Shown here: piece by piece, positions 1 to 9,714 of the stretch
Position numbering within the stretch: the stretch's first letter is position 1
Layout: every line of letters starts with the position of its first letter
Assembly: GCA_963768085.1 (NCBI GenBank)
Contig: CAVYGO010000005.1
Location: 372,001-436,000 of the forward strand
DNA length: 64,000 bases
Direction of reading: 5' to 3'
Source of the DNA: Pukyongia sp963768085
Lineage (GTDB): Bacteria; Bacteroidota; Bacteroidia; Flavobacteriales; Flavobacteriaceae
Notes under the pieces: model-generated
Database searches by the model: none
What the model was told of the DNA's origin: nothing
The model's input: only the letters and a program-made list of their open reading frames with translations
Made by a program: the position numbers and the translations under genes

Positions 1-29
1 GATATTCTATCCAGTTGAACTACGGGGCC
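1..29 (-). tRNA. tRNA, 5' part only (probably tRNA-Arg)
   Basis: On the minus strand the first bases read GGCCCCGTAGTTCAACTGG, followed by ATAGAATATC. This is a tRNA acceptor strand, the conserved AG at positions 8-9 region and a D arm with AACTGGAT. The window edge cuts the gene before the anticodon, so the isotype is not visible; the 5' half resembles Bacteroidota tRNA-Arg genes. It lies just downstream of yqeY on the same strand. Confidence 0.75.
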
Positions 30-37
30 AGTAATAA

Positions 38-487
38 TTATGTTAACCTGGCCTTGACAATCGTCGATATCGTCTTTCCATCAGCCTGACCAGCCAATGC
101 CTGATTCGCCATTCCCATAACCTTTCCCATATCCTTCATGGAACTGGCGCCGGTTTTAGCAATGATTTCATCTACGATCTTAGCCACTTCTTCCTCAGTC
201 AGCTGTTCCGGAAGAAATTGTTCTATAATGTTAGCCTCTGCAATTTCAGGACCAGCAAGATCTTCTCTACCCTGATCGGTATAGATGGCCGCACTATCCT
301 TTCGTTGTTTGACTAACTTCTGTAATAATTTAATCTCTTCATCTTCACTGAGCATTTCTTTTGCTCCTTCCTGAGTTTGGGCTAATAATATTGCCGATTT
401 TACTGCCCTTAAGGACTGTAAAGCCAATGAATCCTTCTCTTTCATCGCGATTTTCATCGCATCCATAATCTTTTGTTGTAAACTCAT
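38..487 (-). CDS. yqeY: YqeY/GatB-like domain protein
   Basis: A 149-residue protein of the YqeY family, which resembles the C-terminal helical tail of the GatB subunit of aspartyl/glutamyl-tRNA amidotransferase. The exact role in bacteria is not settled. Visible family features are the N-terminal MSLQQKIMDAMKIAMKEKD, the central LLQKLVKQRKDSA and the C-terminal MGKVMGMANQALAGQADGK segment. Length is normal. It follows ftsZ on the same strand, an arrangement I know from other Flavobacteriia, but a strong terminator lies between them and it seems to have its own promoter. Confidence 0.92.
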   Translation of the reverse strand: MSLQQKIMDAMKIAMKEKDSLALQSLRAVKSAILLAQTQEGAKEMLSEDEEIKLLQKLVKQRKDSAAIYTDQGREDLAGPEIAEANIIEQFLPEQLTEEEVAKIVDEIIAKTGASSMKDMGKVMGMANQALAGQADGKTISTIVKARLT

Positions 488-509
488 TTTTAACGCTTAA
501 ATCAGACCG

Positions 510-540
510 CGAAGATACATAATTATTAACATCCTGAAAA
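510..540 (-). promoter_or_regulatory. candidate yqeY promoter
   Basis: On the minus strand TTTT, 19 bases, then TATCTTCG, one mismatch from the Bacteroidota -7 box TAnnTTTG. It lies 22 bases upstream of the yqeY start and its -33 element lies in the T-tract of the ftsZ terminator. Pattern match only. Confidence 0.4.
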
Positions 541-577
541 GAAAAGACCTGTATGCATTTTGAAATGTATACAGGTC
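536..577 (-). terminator. intrinsic terminator after ftsZ
   Basis: Inverted repeat GACCTGTAT.CATTT / AAATG.ATACAGGTC (15-bp stem with one wobble pair, very short loop), followed on the minus strand by TTTTCTTTTC. It lies just after the ftsZ stop and should end the dcw transcript before yqeY. Confidence 0.88.
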
Positions 578-603
578 ATTCTGCAACGATTTAATTTAAA
601 CAG

Positions 604-2637
604 TTAATCTACATTATCATGAAGGAATGAATTATTTGAACGTAACTCAATGTCATCATCATCGGTATTCACCGAAGTTCTTGAAATGTTAGTATCTTCC
701 GAATTCTCTGTTTCATCCAGATCGATACCAGCGCGTTTATAAGCCGGTTGCTTCTCAATATCATCGATCTTGGAAGTACTGTTTCTGAATTTATAATTGA
801 ATTCCTTCATCATCTTCTTACGCTCTTCCGTTCTATCCTTCAAAAGTTTCGAAATCGGAGTGTTTAAAGGATCGGCCGGCTCATTTTTATCGGTTTCGTC
901 AGATTCAGGACTTTCCACGGTTTTTGTTGAAAAAGCAACTTCTTCGTCAACTTCCTCATTATCATCCGGTTTGGCCTCATTCAGCATGGTCTCCATTTCC
1001 TGGTAATCATCCAGGCTATAGCGTTTTACACCTTCTTCAGTAATCTCGGTCACAGGCACAACCTCAATAGCATCTTTTACTTCAATTTCCTCAATACTGG
1101 AGGCAGCCACCTCAACTTCAAGCTCCTTCTTTTCGGGAATCTCTGAAGATTCTTCACCGGCAAAGGCAGGCAGATCGAACATTAGCATCTGATCCTCTTG
1201 TTCACTAAGTGGTACTTCTACCGCTTTTTCCTCGGACGAAACTATTGTTTCTTCTTGTTGCTCAACGATCACAAAATCATTTACATCAATTTCGTTAATG
1301 ATCACCTGTTCAAATTCCATCAAATGATGAATATCGATCTCGTGGTATACTACATCCATGTTCTTGATCAACTCTGATGTTTCTATATATCCCTCAAATG
1401 GTAATTCATCGGTCACGGTTTTCTCAGCTTCAGGGCGTTTTACAATCACTTCTTCCTCTTCCTCTTCCTCTTCGAAAAGGGTATGACGTATAACTTGAGC
1501 TTCCCCTACTTTGTTTTTTATTACGGTTTCTGATACGGGAATTTCCACCGGAGTGGCTGTAGGTTCTGGAGTCAATACCTGTTCTGCTTTTTGTTCTTCC
1601 TCCAGCGTATGGATTATTTTCTTGGTCTCGGTATTTACTATTTCATCCTGTTGTTCTGCATTGAAACCTGTTGCAATTACGGTAATTGCAATGGCTCCGT
1701 CTAATGTTTCATCTTCACCTACACCCATAATAATATTTGCACTGTTGCCTGCTTCATCCTGAATGTGATCACTTATTTCACCGATCTCATCAATAGTGAT
1801 CTCTTCACCTCCGGAAACAATAAGCAATAGCACATTCTTAGCGCCTTTGATCTTATTATCATTTAAAAGTGGTGAATCCAAAGCCTTGGTAATAGCTTCA
1901 CCGGCTCTGTAGGCTCCCGTAGCGCTGGCGCTTCCCATTATTGCTGTCCCGCTATTGGCCAGCACGGTTTTCGCATCACGTAAGTCAATATTCTGCGTAT
2001 AATGATGCGTAATTACTTCGGCAATACCTCTGGCTGCAGTCGCCAATACTTCGTCTGCTTTCGAAAAACCGGCCTTAAAGCCAAGATTACCATATACTTC
2101 ACGTAGTTTATTATTATTGATCACTATAAGCGAATCCACATTCTGCCGTAAGTTCTCAACGCCAATCTGCGCTTGTTCGTTACGTATTTTTCCTTCAAAC
2201 TGGAACGGAATTGTTACAATACCCACGGTAAGGATATCCAGCTCTTTCGCCATCTTCGCTATAATGGGTGCAGCTCCGGTACCGGTTCCTCCTCCCATTC
2301 CAGCGGTGATAAAGATCATTTTAGTATTGGTAGTAAGCATGTTCTTGATCTCCTCCATACTTTCCACTGCCGATTGCTCACCGATTTTCGGATTCGCCCC
2401 TGCACCAAGCCCTTCAGTAAGTGAAACTCCCAACTGAATCTTATTAGGAACAGGGCTGTTCTCCAATGCCTGGGAATCTGTATTACAGATCACGAAATCC
2501 ACTCCTTTTATTCCCTGGCTGAACATGTGATTTATGGCGTTGCTACCACCGCCTCCAACTCCAATCACCTTGATGACATTGGATTGATTTTTTGGCAGAT
2601 CGAAAGAAATGTTATCAAATTCTGTGTTGCTGCTCAT
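604..2637 (-). CDS. ftsZ: cell division protein FtsZ
   Basis: Tubulin-like GTPase that forms the cytokinetic Z ring at midcell. The nucleotide-binding signature GMGGGTGTG is at about residues 113-121 and the N-terminal GGGGSNAINHM loop at about 28-38. The GTPase core ends near residue 330. After it comes an unusually long linker of about 300 residues, very rich in Glu and including a run of seven Glu, then a short conserved-looking tail ending SFLHDNVD. At 677 residues it is far longer than E. coli FtsZ (383), which is normal for Bacteroidota. It is the last gene of the dcw cluster, 52 bases after ftsA, and is followed by a strong terminator. Confidence 0.98.
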   Translation of the reverse strand: MSSNTEFDNISFDLPKNQSNVIKVIGVGGGGSNAINHMFSQGIKGVDFVICNTDSQALENSPVPNKIQLGVSLTEGLGAGANPKIGEQSAVESMEEIKNMLTTNTKMIFITAGMGGGTGTGAAPIIAKMAKELDILTVGIVTIPFQFEGKIRNEQAQIGVENLRQNVDSLIVINNNKLREVYGNLGFKAGFSKADEVLATAARGIAEVITHHYTQNIDLRDAKTVLANSGTAIMGSASATGAYRAGEAITKALDSPLLNDNKIKGAKNVLLLIVSGGEEITIDEIGEISDHIQDEAGNSANIIMGVGEDETLDGAIAITVIATGFNAEQQDEIVNTETKKIIHTLEEEQKAEQVLTPEPTATPVEIPVSETVIKNKVGEAQVIRHTLFEEEEEEEEVIVKRPEAEKTVTDELPFEGYIETSELIKNMDVVYHEIDIHHLMEFEQVIINEIDVNDFVIVEQQEETIVSSEEKAVEVPLSEQEDQMLMFDLPAFAGEESSEIPEKKELEVEVAASSIEEIEVKDAIEVVPVTEITEEGVKRYSLDDYQEMETMLNEAKPDDNEEVDEEVAFSTKTVESPESDETDKNEPADPLNTPISKLLKDRTEERKKMMKEFNYKFRNSTSKIDDIEKQPAYKRAGIDLDETENSEDTNISRTSVNTDDDDIELRSNNSFLHDNVD

Positions 2638-2689
2638 ATTTTTAGTTTTGTGAGATTGTATTTATTCAACTATTATCTTATCGTTTATA

Positions 2690-4025
2690 CTATTCGGCGT
2701 TATCTAAAAATTCCTTGAACTTTTCCGCCCACTTATCGAAGAATCGTTTACGCTCTTTCGGCCTATTATCCACCATCTCATCTTCGTCAATTTCCTGAAC
2801 CACGGAGTCTCCCCGTCCTGATGCCTCCGACTCTACAACTACTTTCATTTGTGCTTCGTGATCCCTGCTGTTTAAACTATCTAACACCAGACCCACAGCT
2901 GTTGCGAACATTGGACTGGTTGTTTCAGAATCACTGTCTCCGGCCAGGTGTTCGTTAGGGTAACCGATACGCGTATCCATGCCAGAGATATACTCCACCA
3001 ATTGTTTCAGGTGTTTGAGCTGTGCTCCTCCACCGGTGAGAACGATCCCTGCAATTAGTTTCTTCTTTTGTTCATCATGTCCGTAATTCTTGATCTCCAG
3101 ATACACTTGTTCAATGATCTCTACTACCCGTGCATGAATGATCTTCGATAGATTCTTCAAGGTAATTTCTTTAGGCTCCCTGCCTCTTAACCCGGGGATA
3201 GAAACAATTTCGTTATCCTTATTCTCTCCCGGCCAGGCCGAACCAAATTTTATCTTTAATAGTTCTGCCTGCTTCTCGATAATGCTGCAGCCTTCTTTTA
3301 TATCTTCCGTGATCACATTCCCGCCAAAGGGAATTACTGCTGTATGACGGATGATCCCATCTTTAAATATTGCGAGGTCTGTGGTACCACCCCCTATATC
3401 GATTAGCGCAACTCCTGCCTCCTTCTCTTCCTGACTTAATACAGCATTAGCTGATGCCAACGGCTCCAGCGTAATACCCGAAAGCTCCAAGCCAGCACTT
3501 TTCACACAACGGCCTATATTCCTGATGGATGATACCTGGCCAACGACCACATGAAAATTAGCTTCGAGCCTGCCACCATACATTCCTATGGGTTCTTTTA
3601 TCTCCGCTTGTCCATCTACTTTAAAATCCTGTGGCAATACGTGAATTATCTCTTCTCCCGGTAGCATTACCAGTTTGTGTACCTGGTTACACAAGCGATC
3701 GATATCTTCTTCATCTATCACCTCATCACTGTTAGTTCGCGTTATATAATCGCTATGTTGCAAGACTACGAATATGTTGACCGGCGATCCCCACAACCAC
3801 TTCACTGATCGCTAAACCGGAGGACGCTTCTGCATCCTGAACGGCCTGCTGAATCGATTGAATGGTTTGGGTGATATTATTCACAACCCCCCTGTGCACT
3901 CCCAGACTTTTGGACTTCCCGATTCCCAGGATTTCCATTTTGCCATACTCGTTCTGCCTTCCGATCATAGCAACAATTTTCGTTGTTCCTATGTCTAATC
4001 CTACGGCAATATTTTCGTGTTCCAT
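2690..4025 (-). CDS. ftsA: cell division protein FtsA (one frameshift)
   Basis: Actin-like ATPase that anchors FtsZ to the membrane. Two reading frames together make the protein. The first (start at 4025) carries VGLDIGTTKIVAMIGR and runs to VGIAGQHIRSL. The second, from about 3760 to 2690, continues QHSDYITR and has the phosphate-binding motif IDIGGGTTDLAIF and a basic amphipathic C-terminus (FFDKWAEKFKEFL). The frames join if one extra base is removed at about 3760-3764. Together they give about 444 residues, a normal length. FtsA is essential and sits in its usual place between ftsQ and ftsZ, so a sequence error is more likely than a real lesion. Confidence 0.93.
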
Positions 4026-4029
4026 GGCT

Positions 4030-4746
4030 TTACTTTTTTGTTGCTACTACCTGGTTTCCAAATTGCAGGTCAACCAGTTCATATTGGTTAATCAGATTAT
4101 CTTGCTTTGTCTTCTTATAAAACGCCTTGAAATTTTGAAACTTCCTGGCTATGTCCTTTGGTTTTCCGAAGCGTACTTGTAAATCATGCTTTCGCAATCT
4201 AAGTATGATGCTTCCATTCTTTTCAATATGCAATCCTACTACACCGCTCTTCATAAAATCGTCCTTTTCAATTTCGAGCAGTACCTGTGTTACTTCGCTA
4301 AAATCTGATTGAGACCTTCCGGTGATCAGAGGAACTCTGGCAGTATACACCGCAGAAAGCGGCATTTTCTTTCCTTCATCGTCCAGATAGTAGTCTGGTG
4401 TCGATGCAACTCTGGCGATTGGATTTCGCTGCTCAATACGCGCCCCTAGTGCTCCGTCTACAGTTACAAAAACCTCAGCATCCCGGATCATAGGATTCCC
4501 TAGCAGCCTTTGCTCCATCTCATTCAAAACTAAAGTTTCTTTGACTATACTCGTAACACTATCTACATTTTGTATTAACAATTTATTAACTGCCTCGAGA
4601 GTGATAAACGGCTCATTTTCATCGATAAATTCGATACTGATCTTCTCGAGATATCGCTCGTTATTTCGTTGCCTGCTGAAACCTAAAAGAAACACCATCA
4701 ATACGACAATAACTAAAAATTTTATGAGCCACATATTAATTTTCAT
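4030..4746 (-). CDS. ftsQ: cell division protein FtsQ/DivIB
   Basis: A 238-residue bitopic membrane protein: short N-terminus, one membrane segment (about residues 6-22, WLIKFLVIVVLMVFLLGF), then an extracytoplasmic region that resembles the beta domain of FtsQ, with NPMIRDAEVFV followed by IEQRNPIARV near the middle. FtsQ links early and late divisome parts through FtsB/FtsL. It overlaps the 3' end of murC by about 11 bases and is 4 bases before ftsA, as expected for one operon. Confidence 0.93.
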   Translation of the reverse strand: MKINMWLIKFLVIVVLMVFLLGFSRQRNNERYLEKISIEFIDENEPFITLEAVNKLLIQNVDSVTSIVKETLVLNEMEQRLLGNPMIRDAEVFVTVDGALGARIEQRNPIARVASTPDYYLDDEGKKMPLSAVYTARVPLITGRSQSDFSEVTQVLLEIEKDDFMKSGVVGLHIEKNGSIILRLRKHDLQVRFGKPKDIARKFQNFKAFYKKTKQDNLINQYELVDLQFGNQVVATKK

Positions 4747-6089
4747 CGTTCAGGTATTTGGTTATTTTTTGTACTTCTGAACCTATATCACCAGCACCTA
4801 CTATAAGTTTTATACGACAAGCTGAGGCTTTTATTGCCGCAGGAAGTTCCTTTTTTAAGATCAATTTGGTGTCGACTCCATTTATTTTATCCCTTAACCA
4901 TGAGGATGTTACGCCTTCAATGGGCAACTCTCTGGCCGGGTATATGTCGAGAAGAATCACTTCATCGAATTTTGAAAGACTCGCTGCAAACCCATCGATA
5001 AAATCCTTTGTTCTACTATAGAGATGCGGCTGAAAAACGATCAGTTTCTTATCCTCCGGATACATTTCGTTAACCGCCTGACACAACGCATCTATTTCCG
5101 TAGGGTGATGTGCGTAGTCGTCAATGAGAACCACATCCTCACGTTTTAACTTGTATGAGAATCTTCCTGAACACCTTTGAAATTTAGTAATGCTTTGGGC
5201 AGACAATGGGTTGGGGAACCTGCTAAAATTGCCATGCCCAAAGCAGTTACTGCATTATATAGGTTATGATGTCCGGGCAGATAAAATTGTAAATCTTTTA
5301 TGGTTTCTGAAGGGGTTTTCAGATCAAAAACATAGCTACCATTCTCAATTCGAACATTTCGAGCTTCAAAATCGGCGGTCTCCTCTACCGCCACCGATTT
5401 ACCCTGAAGGGGCAGTCCTTTTTTATGTAGTAATTTTTCCCTGGATCGGGAGTAGATTCGCAAATTCCTGGAACGCACTTTCCATAGTGTTCTCATCACC
5501 ATAAATATCGAGATGATCGGCATCCATGGACGTTACGCACGCGATATCAGGATTAAGCGATAGAAAAGACCTGTCGAATTCATCTGCTTCCACAACAGTG
5601 ATTTCAATGCCTTTGCAAATGAAATTTGAATTGTAATTTTCAGATATTCCTCCTAAAAAAGCGGTGACCGGCATGTCACAGTCTGCCAACAAATGACCCA
5701 AAATAGCCGATGTTGTTGTCTTTCCATGCGTGCCAGCCACAGCCAAACATAAAGTGTTCCGTGTCACCTCTCCCAAAAATTGGGCGCGCTTAATCACGGT
5801 GAATCCTTCAGATCGGAACCAATTAAGCAAGGTGTTATTATTTGGAATCGCAGGCGTATAGACCACCAGCGAATTCTTGTTATTCTTAATAATCAGAGGT
5901 ATTTCCGAAACGTCATCCAGATATATTAATCGGTATATCTTCCATAACCAGTTCCTGGGTGAGTTCGGTTTCAGTCTTGTCGTATCCATAGACTTCTTTC
6001 CCTTGAAATTTTGCGAAACGTGCCAGCGCACTCATCCCGATCCCGCCGATGCCGACAAAGTATAAAGCGTGTATTTGATCGAGATCCTT
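4736..6089 (-). CDS. murC: UDP-N-acetylmuramate--L-alanine ligase MurC (several frameshifts)
   Basis: Adds the first amino acid, L-Ala, to UDP-MurNAc in peptidoglycan synthesis. The protein is spread over four frame segments. The first has DLDQIHALYFVGIGGIGMSA and ends at a TGA at 5913; an extra base near 5922-5926 explains the shift. The second carries the ATP-binding AGTHGKTTTSA and stops after an extra A in an A run at about 5436-5440. The third runs to NFKGVQ, and a one-base loss near 5167 leads to the last, with IDDYAHHPTEI. Reading through gives a normal Mur ligase of about 450 residues. The start codon is also damaged: AAGGATCTC occurs where ATGGATCTC would be expected near 6088. A sequence error is the likely cause. 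Confidence 0.9.
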
Positions 6090-7188
6090 CTACAATACTT
6101 CTCAGTTAATTTTTCAATTTCTTCGACAATTTCTCTTGTCGCATTGGGTTTAGCGAGCTTCGTTATATTGGCCGATAGTTTTCTTTGTTTCTCCTCGGAA
6201 TGCAATAATTCGGTGAACACAAATTCGAACTTTTCAGAAGCTTCGCTCTCTTTCAATAATATGGCTGCATTCTTTTTCAGATATCGCCATAGCATTCTTG
6301 GTTTGATGATCTTCAGCTACATTGGGAGAGGGTATAAAAATCACCGGTTTTCCTACCAGGCATAATTCAGAAACCGATAGTGCACCCGCCCTGGAAATAA
6401 TTATATCTGCCGCTGCGTAGGCCAGATCCATTCTGATTTAAAAAAGCATGAACTTGTACCATACCCTTAGTTCTATCCTTATATTCCTCTTCATAGAACT
6501 TTCCACATTGCCAGATAACCTGCACGCCTTCTGAAATGAGAAATTCCAGTGAGTTATCTAAAAGTGTATTTATCTTCCGAGCCCCCAAACTTCCACCCAG
6601 CACGAGTAAGGTCTTCTTATTGTCTTCAAGCTTGAAATTTGTTAACGCTTCACTTCGTTTATAGGAAATATCCAACAAGTCTTCCCGTACAGGATTTCCC
6701 GTCAATACTAATTTTTCAGAAGGAAAGAACTTCTCCATACCATCATAGGCTACACAGATCGTTTGAACCTTATTTTTCAACCATTTATTAGTAATACCCG
6801 CATGACTGTTCTGTTCCTGTATAAGACATGGAACTTTATTCATGGAAGCCACTCGTAACATAGGAGCACTGGCATAACCACCTGTTCCTATAGCAGCATC
6901 GGGTTTGAACTTACGAACGATCGCTTTTGCTTTAATAATACTCGAAATAAGTTTGAACGGAAACATCAGGTTCTTCAAACTTAGACTCCTCTGGATACCG
7001 GATATCCACAGACCTTCTATTTTATACCCCGCCTGAGGTACTTTTTCCATTTCCATACGGTCTTTAGCACCCACAAACAGGAACTCAGCATCGCCATACC
7101 TTCGCTTCAACTCGTTCGCAATCGCTATGGCCGGATAAATATGTCCTCCGGTTCCTCCTCCTGATATGATAAATCTATATGGTCTCAC
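6090..7188 (-). CDS. murG: UDP-GlcNAc transferase MurG (frameshifts)
   Basis: Peripheral membrane glycosyltransferase that turns lipid I into lipid II. It starts with GTG at 7188, directly after the ftsW stop. The N-terminal donor/acceptor loop reads ISGGGTGGHIYPA, with LVLGGSLGA in the second domain. An extra A at about 6432 shifts the frame before MDLAYAAADIIISRAGA, and an extra A at about 6275 shifts it again before NAAILLKES. The C-terminus ends near EEIEKLTEKY, and the exact stop is unclear because the murG/murC junction itself looks damaged. Joined length is about 365 residues, normal for MurG. Confidence 0.92.
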
Positions 7189-8369
7189 TTAATATATCCA
7201 ATGGGTTTTAAGCCCTTCCATTTCTTTTAGTTTTGCTTCTCTTTTTGCGCTTACGCTAAGCATCATTCCCAATGCCAGGCAGGTCATCCAAATGGAGGTT
7301 CCTCCGCTACTAATGAGAGGTAAGGGTCTGTCCTGTTACCGGAAACAATTCTACTGCAACGGCCATATTTATCAACGCCTGAAATACAATAGGCAAGTCC
7401 AACTCCGATCACAACCAGTTTTCCAAAGGCGGAACTCGCCTTATGCGCTACGATCACCAATCGGAAGAGTAGTAGTAAATAGAGAAACATTAAAAACATT
7501 GCTCCCAGCACACCAAATTCTTCAACGATGATGGCGTAAATGAAATCGGACGATGACTGTGGCAAGAAATTTTTCTGAACACTCTTTCCGGGACCTAAGC
7601 CCGTGATACCTCCTGAAGCTATGGCAATCTTTGCCTTTTCGATCTGGTAATCAGCTTCGGTATCCACATTATCCGTAAAATTTTCTATCCGGTTCATCCA
7701 GGTGTCTACCCTGTTATCGAATAGACCCGGAAATGACTTGGCCGTCAATACGAAAAGAGTTAACATAATGATCCCGGCACCCAGCACGATGCCTAAATAT
7801 CTTAACGGATACCCACCCACAAAAACCAAAACCACTACCATCGAGAATATGATGGCCGTGGTCGAGAAATTAGCCGGAAGAATCAGTGCCAGCACAATGA
7901 ACACAGGAAGCCATAATGGCAATAGTGATTCTTTAAAAGTGATCTCCCTGTCTTTGATCTTCGACAGATATCGAGCTACATAAGTTAGCAACACCACGGC
8001 CGCCAAAGTGGATGTTTGAAAAGTCACGCCCACAAAAGGAATTCGAATCCAGCGACTTGCATTGGCTCCTTCAATGGTAGTTCCCTGGGTCATAGTGACC
8101 AGTAGCAGAACGATCACCACTGGCAACGCAATAATTGATAGGCCCCTGAAATAGTGATATGGGATTTTATGGACACCATAAAGTATCGCAAAACCTAACA
8201 ACAAATGAGCAAGATGTTTTAACAGATATGGTAACGTACTACCGTCTCCATAGAGATAGGCAAGGTTGCTACTCGCACTGTACACAGGGAGAAAAGAAAA
8301 CAACGCCAACAGACCCGCAACTGCCCAAATGGCTTTATCTCCTTTGATATTTTTAAAGATTCCCTGCAT
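7189..8369 (-). CDS. ftsW: lipid II polymerase FtsW (two frameshifts at the 3' end)
   Basis: SEDS-family integral membrane peptidoglycan glycosyltransferase of the divisome. Multiple hydrophobic segments are visible from residue 15 on, and SGGITGLGPGKSVQKNFLPQ is a typical SEDS loop. The open frame ends at 7284 with an unrelated tail. Restoring one T near 7382 and removing one base near 7321 gives IFQALINMAVAVELFPVTGQ, then LPLISSGGTS and a basic tail ending at TAA, 7191-7189. That is the expected FtsW C-terminus and brings the gene flush against murG. About 393 residues in total. Confidence 0.93.
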
Positions 8370-8378
8370 TCTATTCTA

Positions 8379-9713
8379 TTAAAGGTTTCTTACCGCATCC
8401 TTAAATTGTCTGCCGCGATCCTCGTAATTTTTAAACAAGTCGAAACTCGCACATGCCGGAGAAAGGAGGACAGTATCCCCTCGGTCCGATAACTTGTAGG
8501 CAATTTGAACTGCCCCTTGCATGCTATCCGTTTCCACAACGATATCGACACAGCTACCAAACTGACTAATAATCTTTTCGTTATCCAACCCCAGGCAAAT
8601 GATCGCCTTTACTTTTTCATTCACCAGTGGTAATAATTCGGAATAATCGTTTCCTTTGTCCACACCTCCAAAAATCCATACCGTAGGTGATTCCATGCTG
8701 TCCAACGCATAAAAAGTGGCATTTACGTTGGTAGCCTTTGAATCATTGATATACATTACTTTGTTGATCTTAAGGACACGTTCCAGGCGATGTTCTACTC
8801 CTTGAAAATTCTCCAGAGACTCACGAATGGTTGTTTTTCGAATTTTCAGCAATGTCGCTATCGTGGATGCCGCCATGGCATTTTTGATGTTGTGTTGTCC
8901 TTGTAAACCTAGTGTTGCGATTGGCATAATTTCTTCTTTGTTATTTAGTTTTATTATTATTTTTTCGTTTTCTATAAAGGCTCCTCTTTCAAGTTTTTTA
9001 GACAGTGAAAAAGGTAATTTCTGAGATCGAATTGTATTTTCCGAAAGCCATTTCTCAATGGTCAAATCATCAGCATCAAATATGAAAAAGTCTTCCTCCG
9101 TCTGATTCATAATAATCCTGAACTTTGATGCCACATACTTATTAAAATCGTCATCATAGCGATCCAGGTGATCAGGAACGATATTCAGAATTACTGCGAT
9201 GTGGTTGTTATAATTCTCAATACCATCCAATTGAAAACTGCTTAGTTCAAGCACATAATTTTCAAATCTGTTTTCAGCTACCATGCCGGCAAAACTTCTT
9301 CCAATATTACCGCCTAGCCCTACATTCAAATCACCATCCTTTAACAACTGATAGGCGAGTGTTGCGGTAGTTGTCTTTCCGTTGGTTCCCGTAATCCCAA
9401 CCAGCAAAGAATCCGTATAACTTCCGGCGAATTCGATTTCAGAAATCACCTTTATACCCTGTTCTATTATTTTTTGCACAATAAGAGCGGTATCAGGTAT
9501 CCCCGGACTCTTCATAACCAGGTCTGCAGTCAGAATTTTTTCTTCGGAATGGGTTTCTTCTTCCCACTCGATCTCATTATGTAAAAGAACTTGTCTGTAT
9601 CTATCCTGTATTTTTCCGAAGTCTGATACAAATACTTCGAAACCTTCTTTTTTACCTAATATCGCGGTTCCTACACCACTTTCCCCCGCTCCCAGAACTA
9701 TTAACCGATTCAT
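8379..9713 (-). CDS. murD: UDP-MurNAc-L-alanine--D-glutamate ligase MurD
   Basis: Cytoplasmic Mur ligase that adds D-Glu to UDP-MurNAc-L-Ala. The N-terminal Rossmann-like domain starts RLIVLGAGESGVGTA, the ATP-binding loop GITGTNGKTTTATLAY lies at about residues 108-123, and the C-terminal domain carries NDSKATNVNAT and SPACASFDLFKNYEDRG. The 444-residue length is normal and the frame is intact, unlike the next three genes. It is 9 bases before ftsW and 1 base after mraY. Confidence 0.97.
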   Translation of the reverse strand: MNRLIVLGAGESGVGTAILGKKEGFEVFVSDFGKIQDRYRQVLLHNEIEWEEETHSEEKILTADLVMKSPGIPDTALIVQKIIEQGIKVISEIEFAGSYTDSLLVGITGTNGKTTTATLAYQLLKDGDLNVGLGGNIGRSFAGMVAENRFENYVLELSSFQLDGIENYNNHIAVILNIVPDHLDRYDDDFNKYVASKFRIIMNQTEEDFFIFDADDLTIEKWLSENTIRSQKLPFSLSKKLERGAFIENEKIIIKLNNKEEIMPIATLGLQGQHNIKNAMAASTIATLLKIRKTTIRESLENFQGVEHRLERVLKINKVMYINDSKATNVNATFYALDSMESPTVWIFGGVDKGNDYSELLPLVNEKVKAIICLGLDNEKIISQFGSCVDIVVETDSMQGAVQIAYKLSDRGDTVLLSPACASFDLFKNYEDRGRQFKDAVRNL

Positions 9714-9714
9714 C

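Noticed and set aside
6032..6295. A continuous frame from the end of murG running on past the murC start, suggesting a MurG-MurC fusion.
   Set aside because: The extension (RRISIKYTLYTLSASAGSG) is murC DNA in the wrong frame, and the region is full of indels. Two separate genes fit better.
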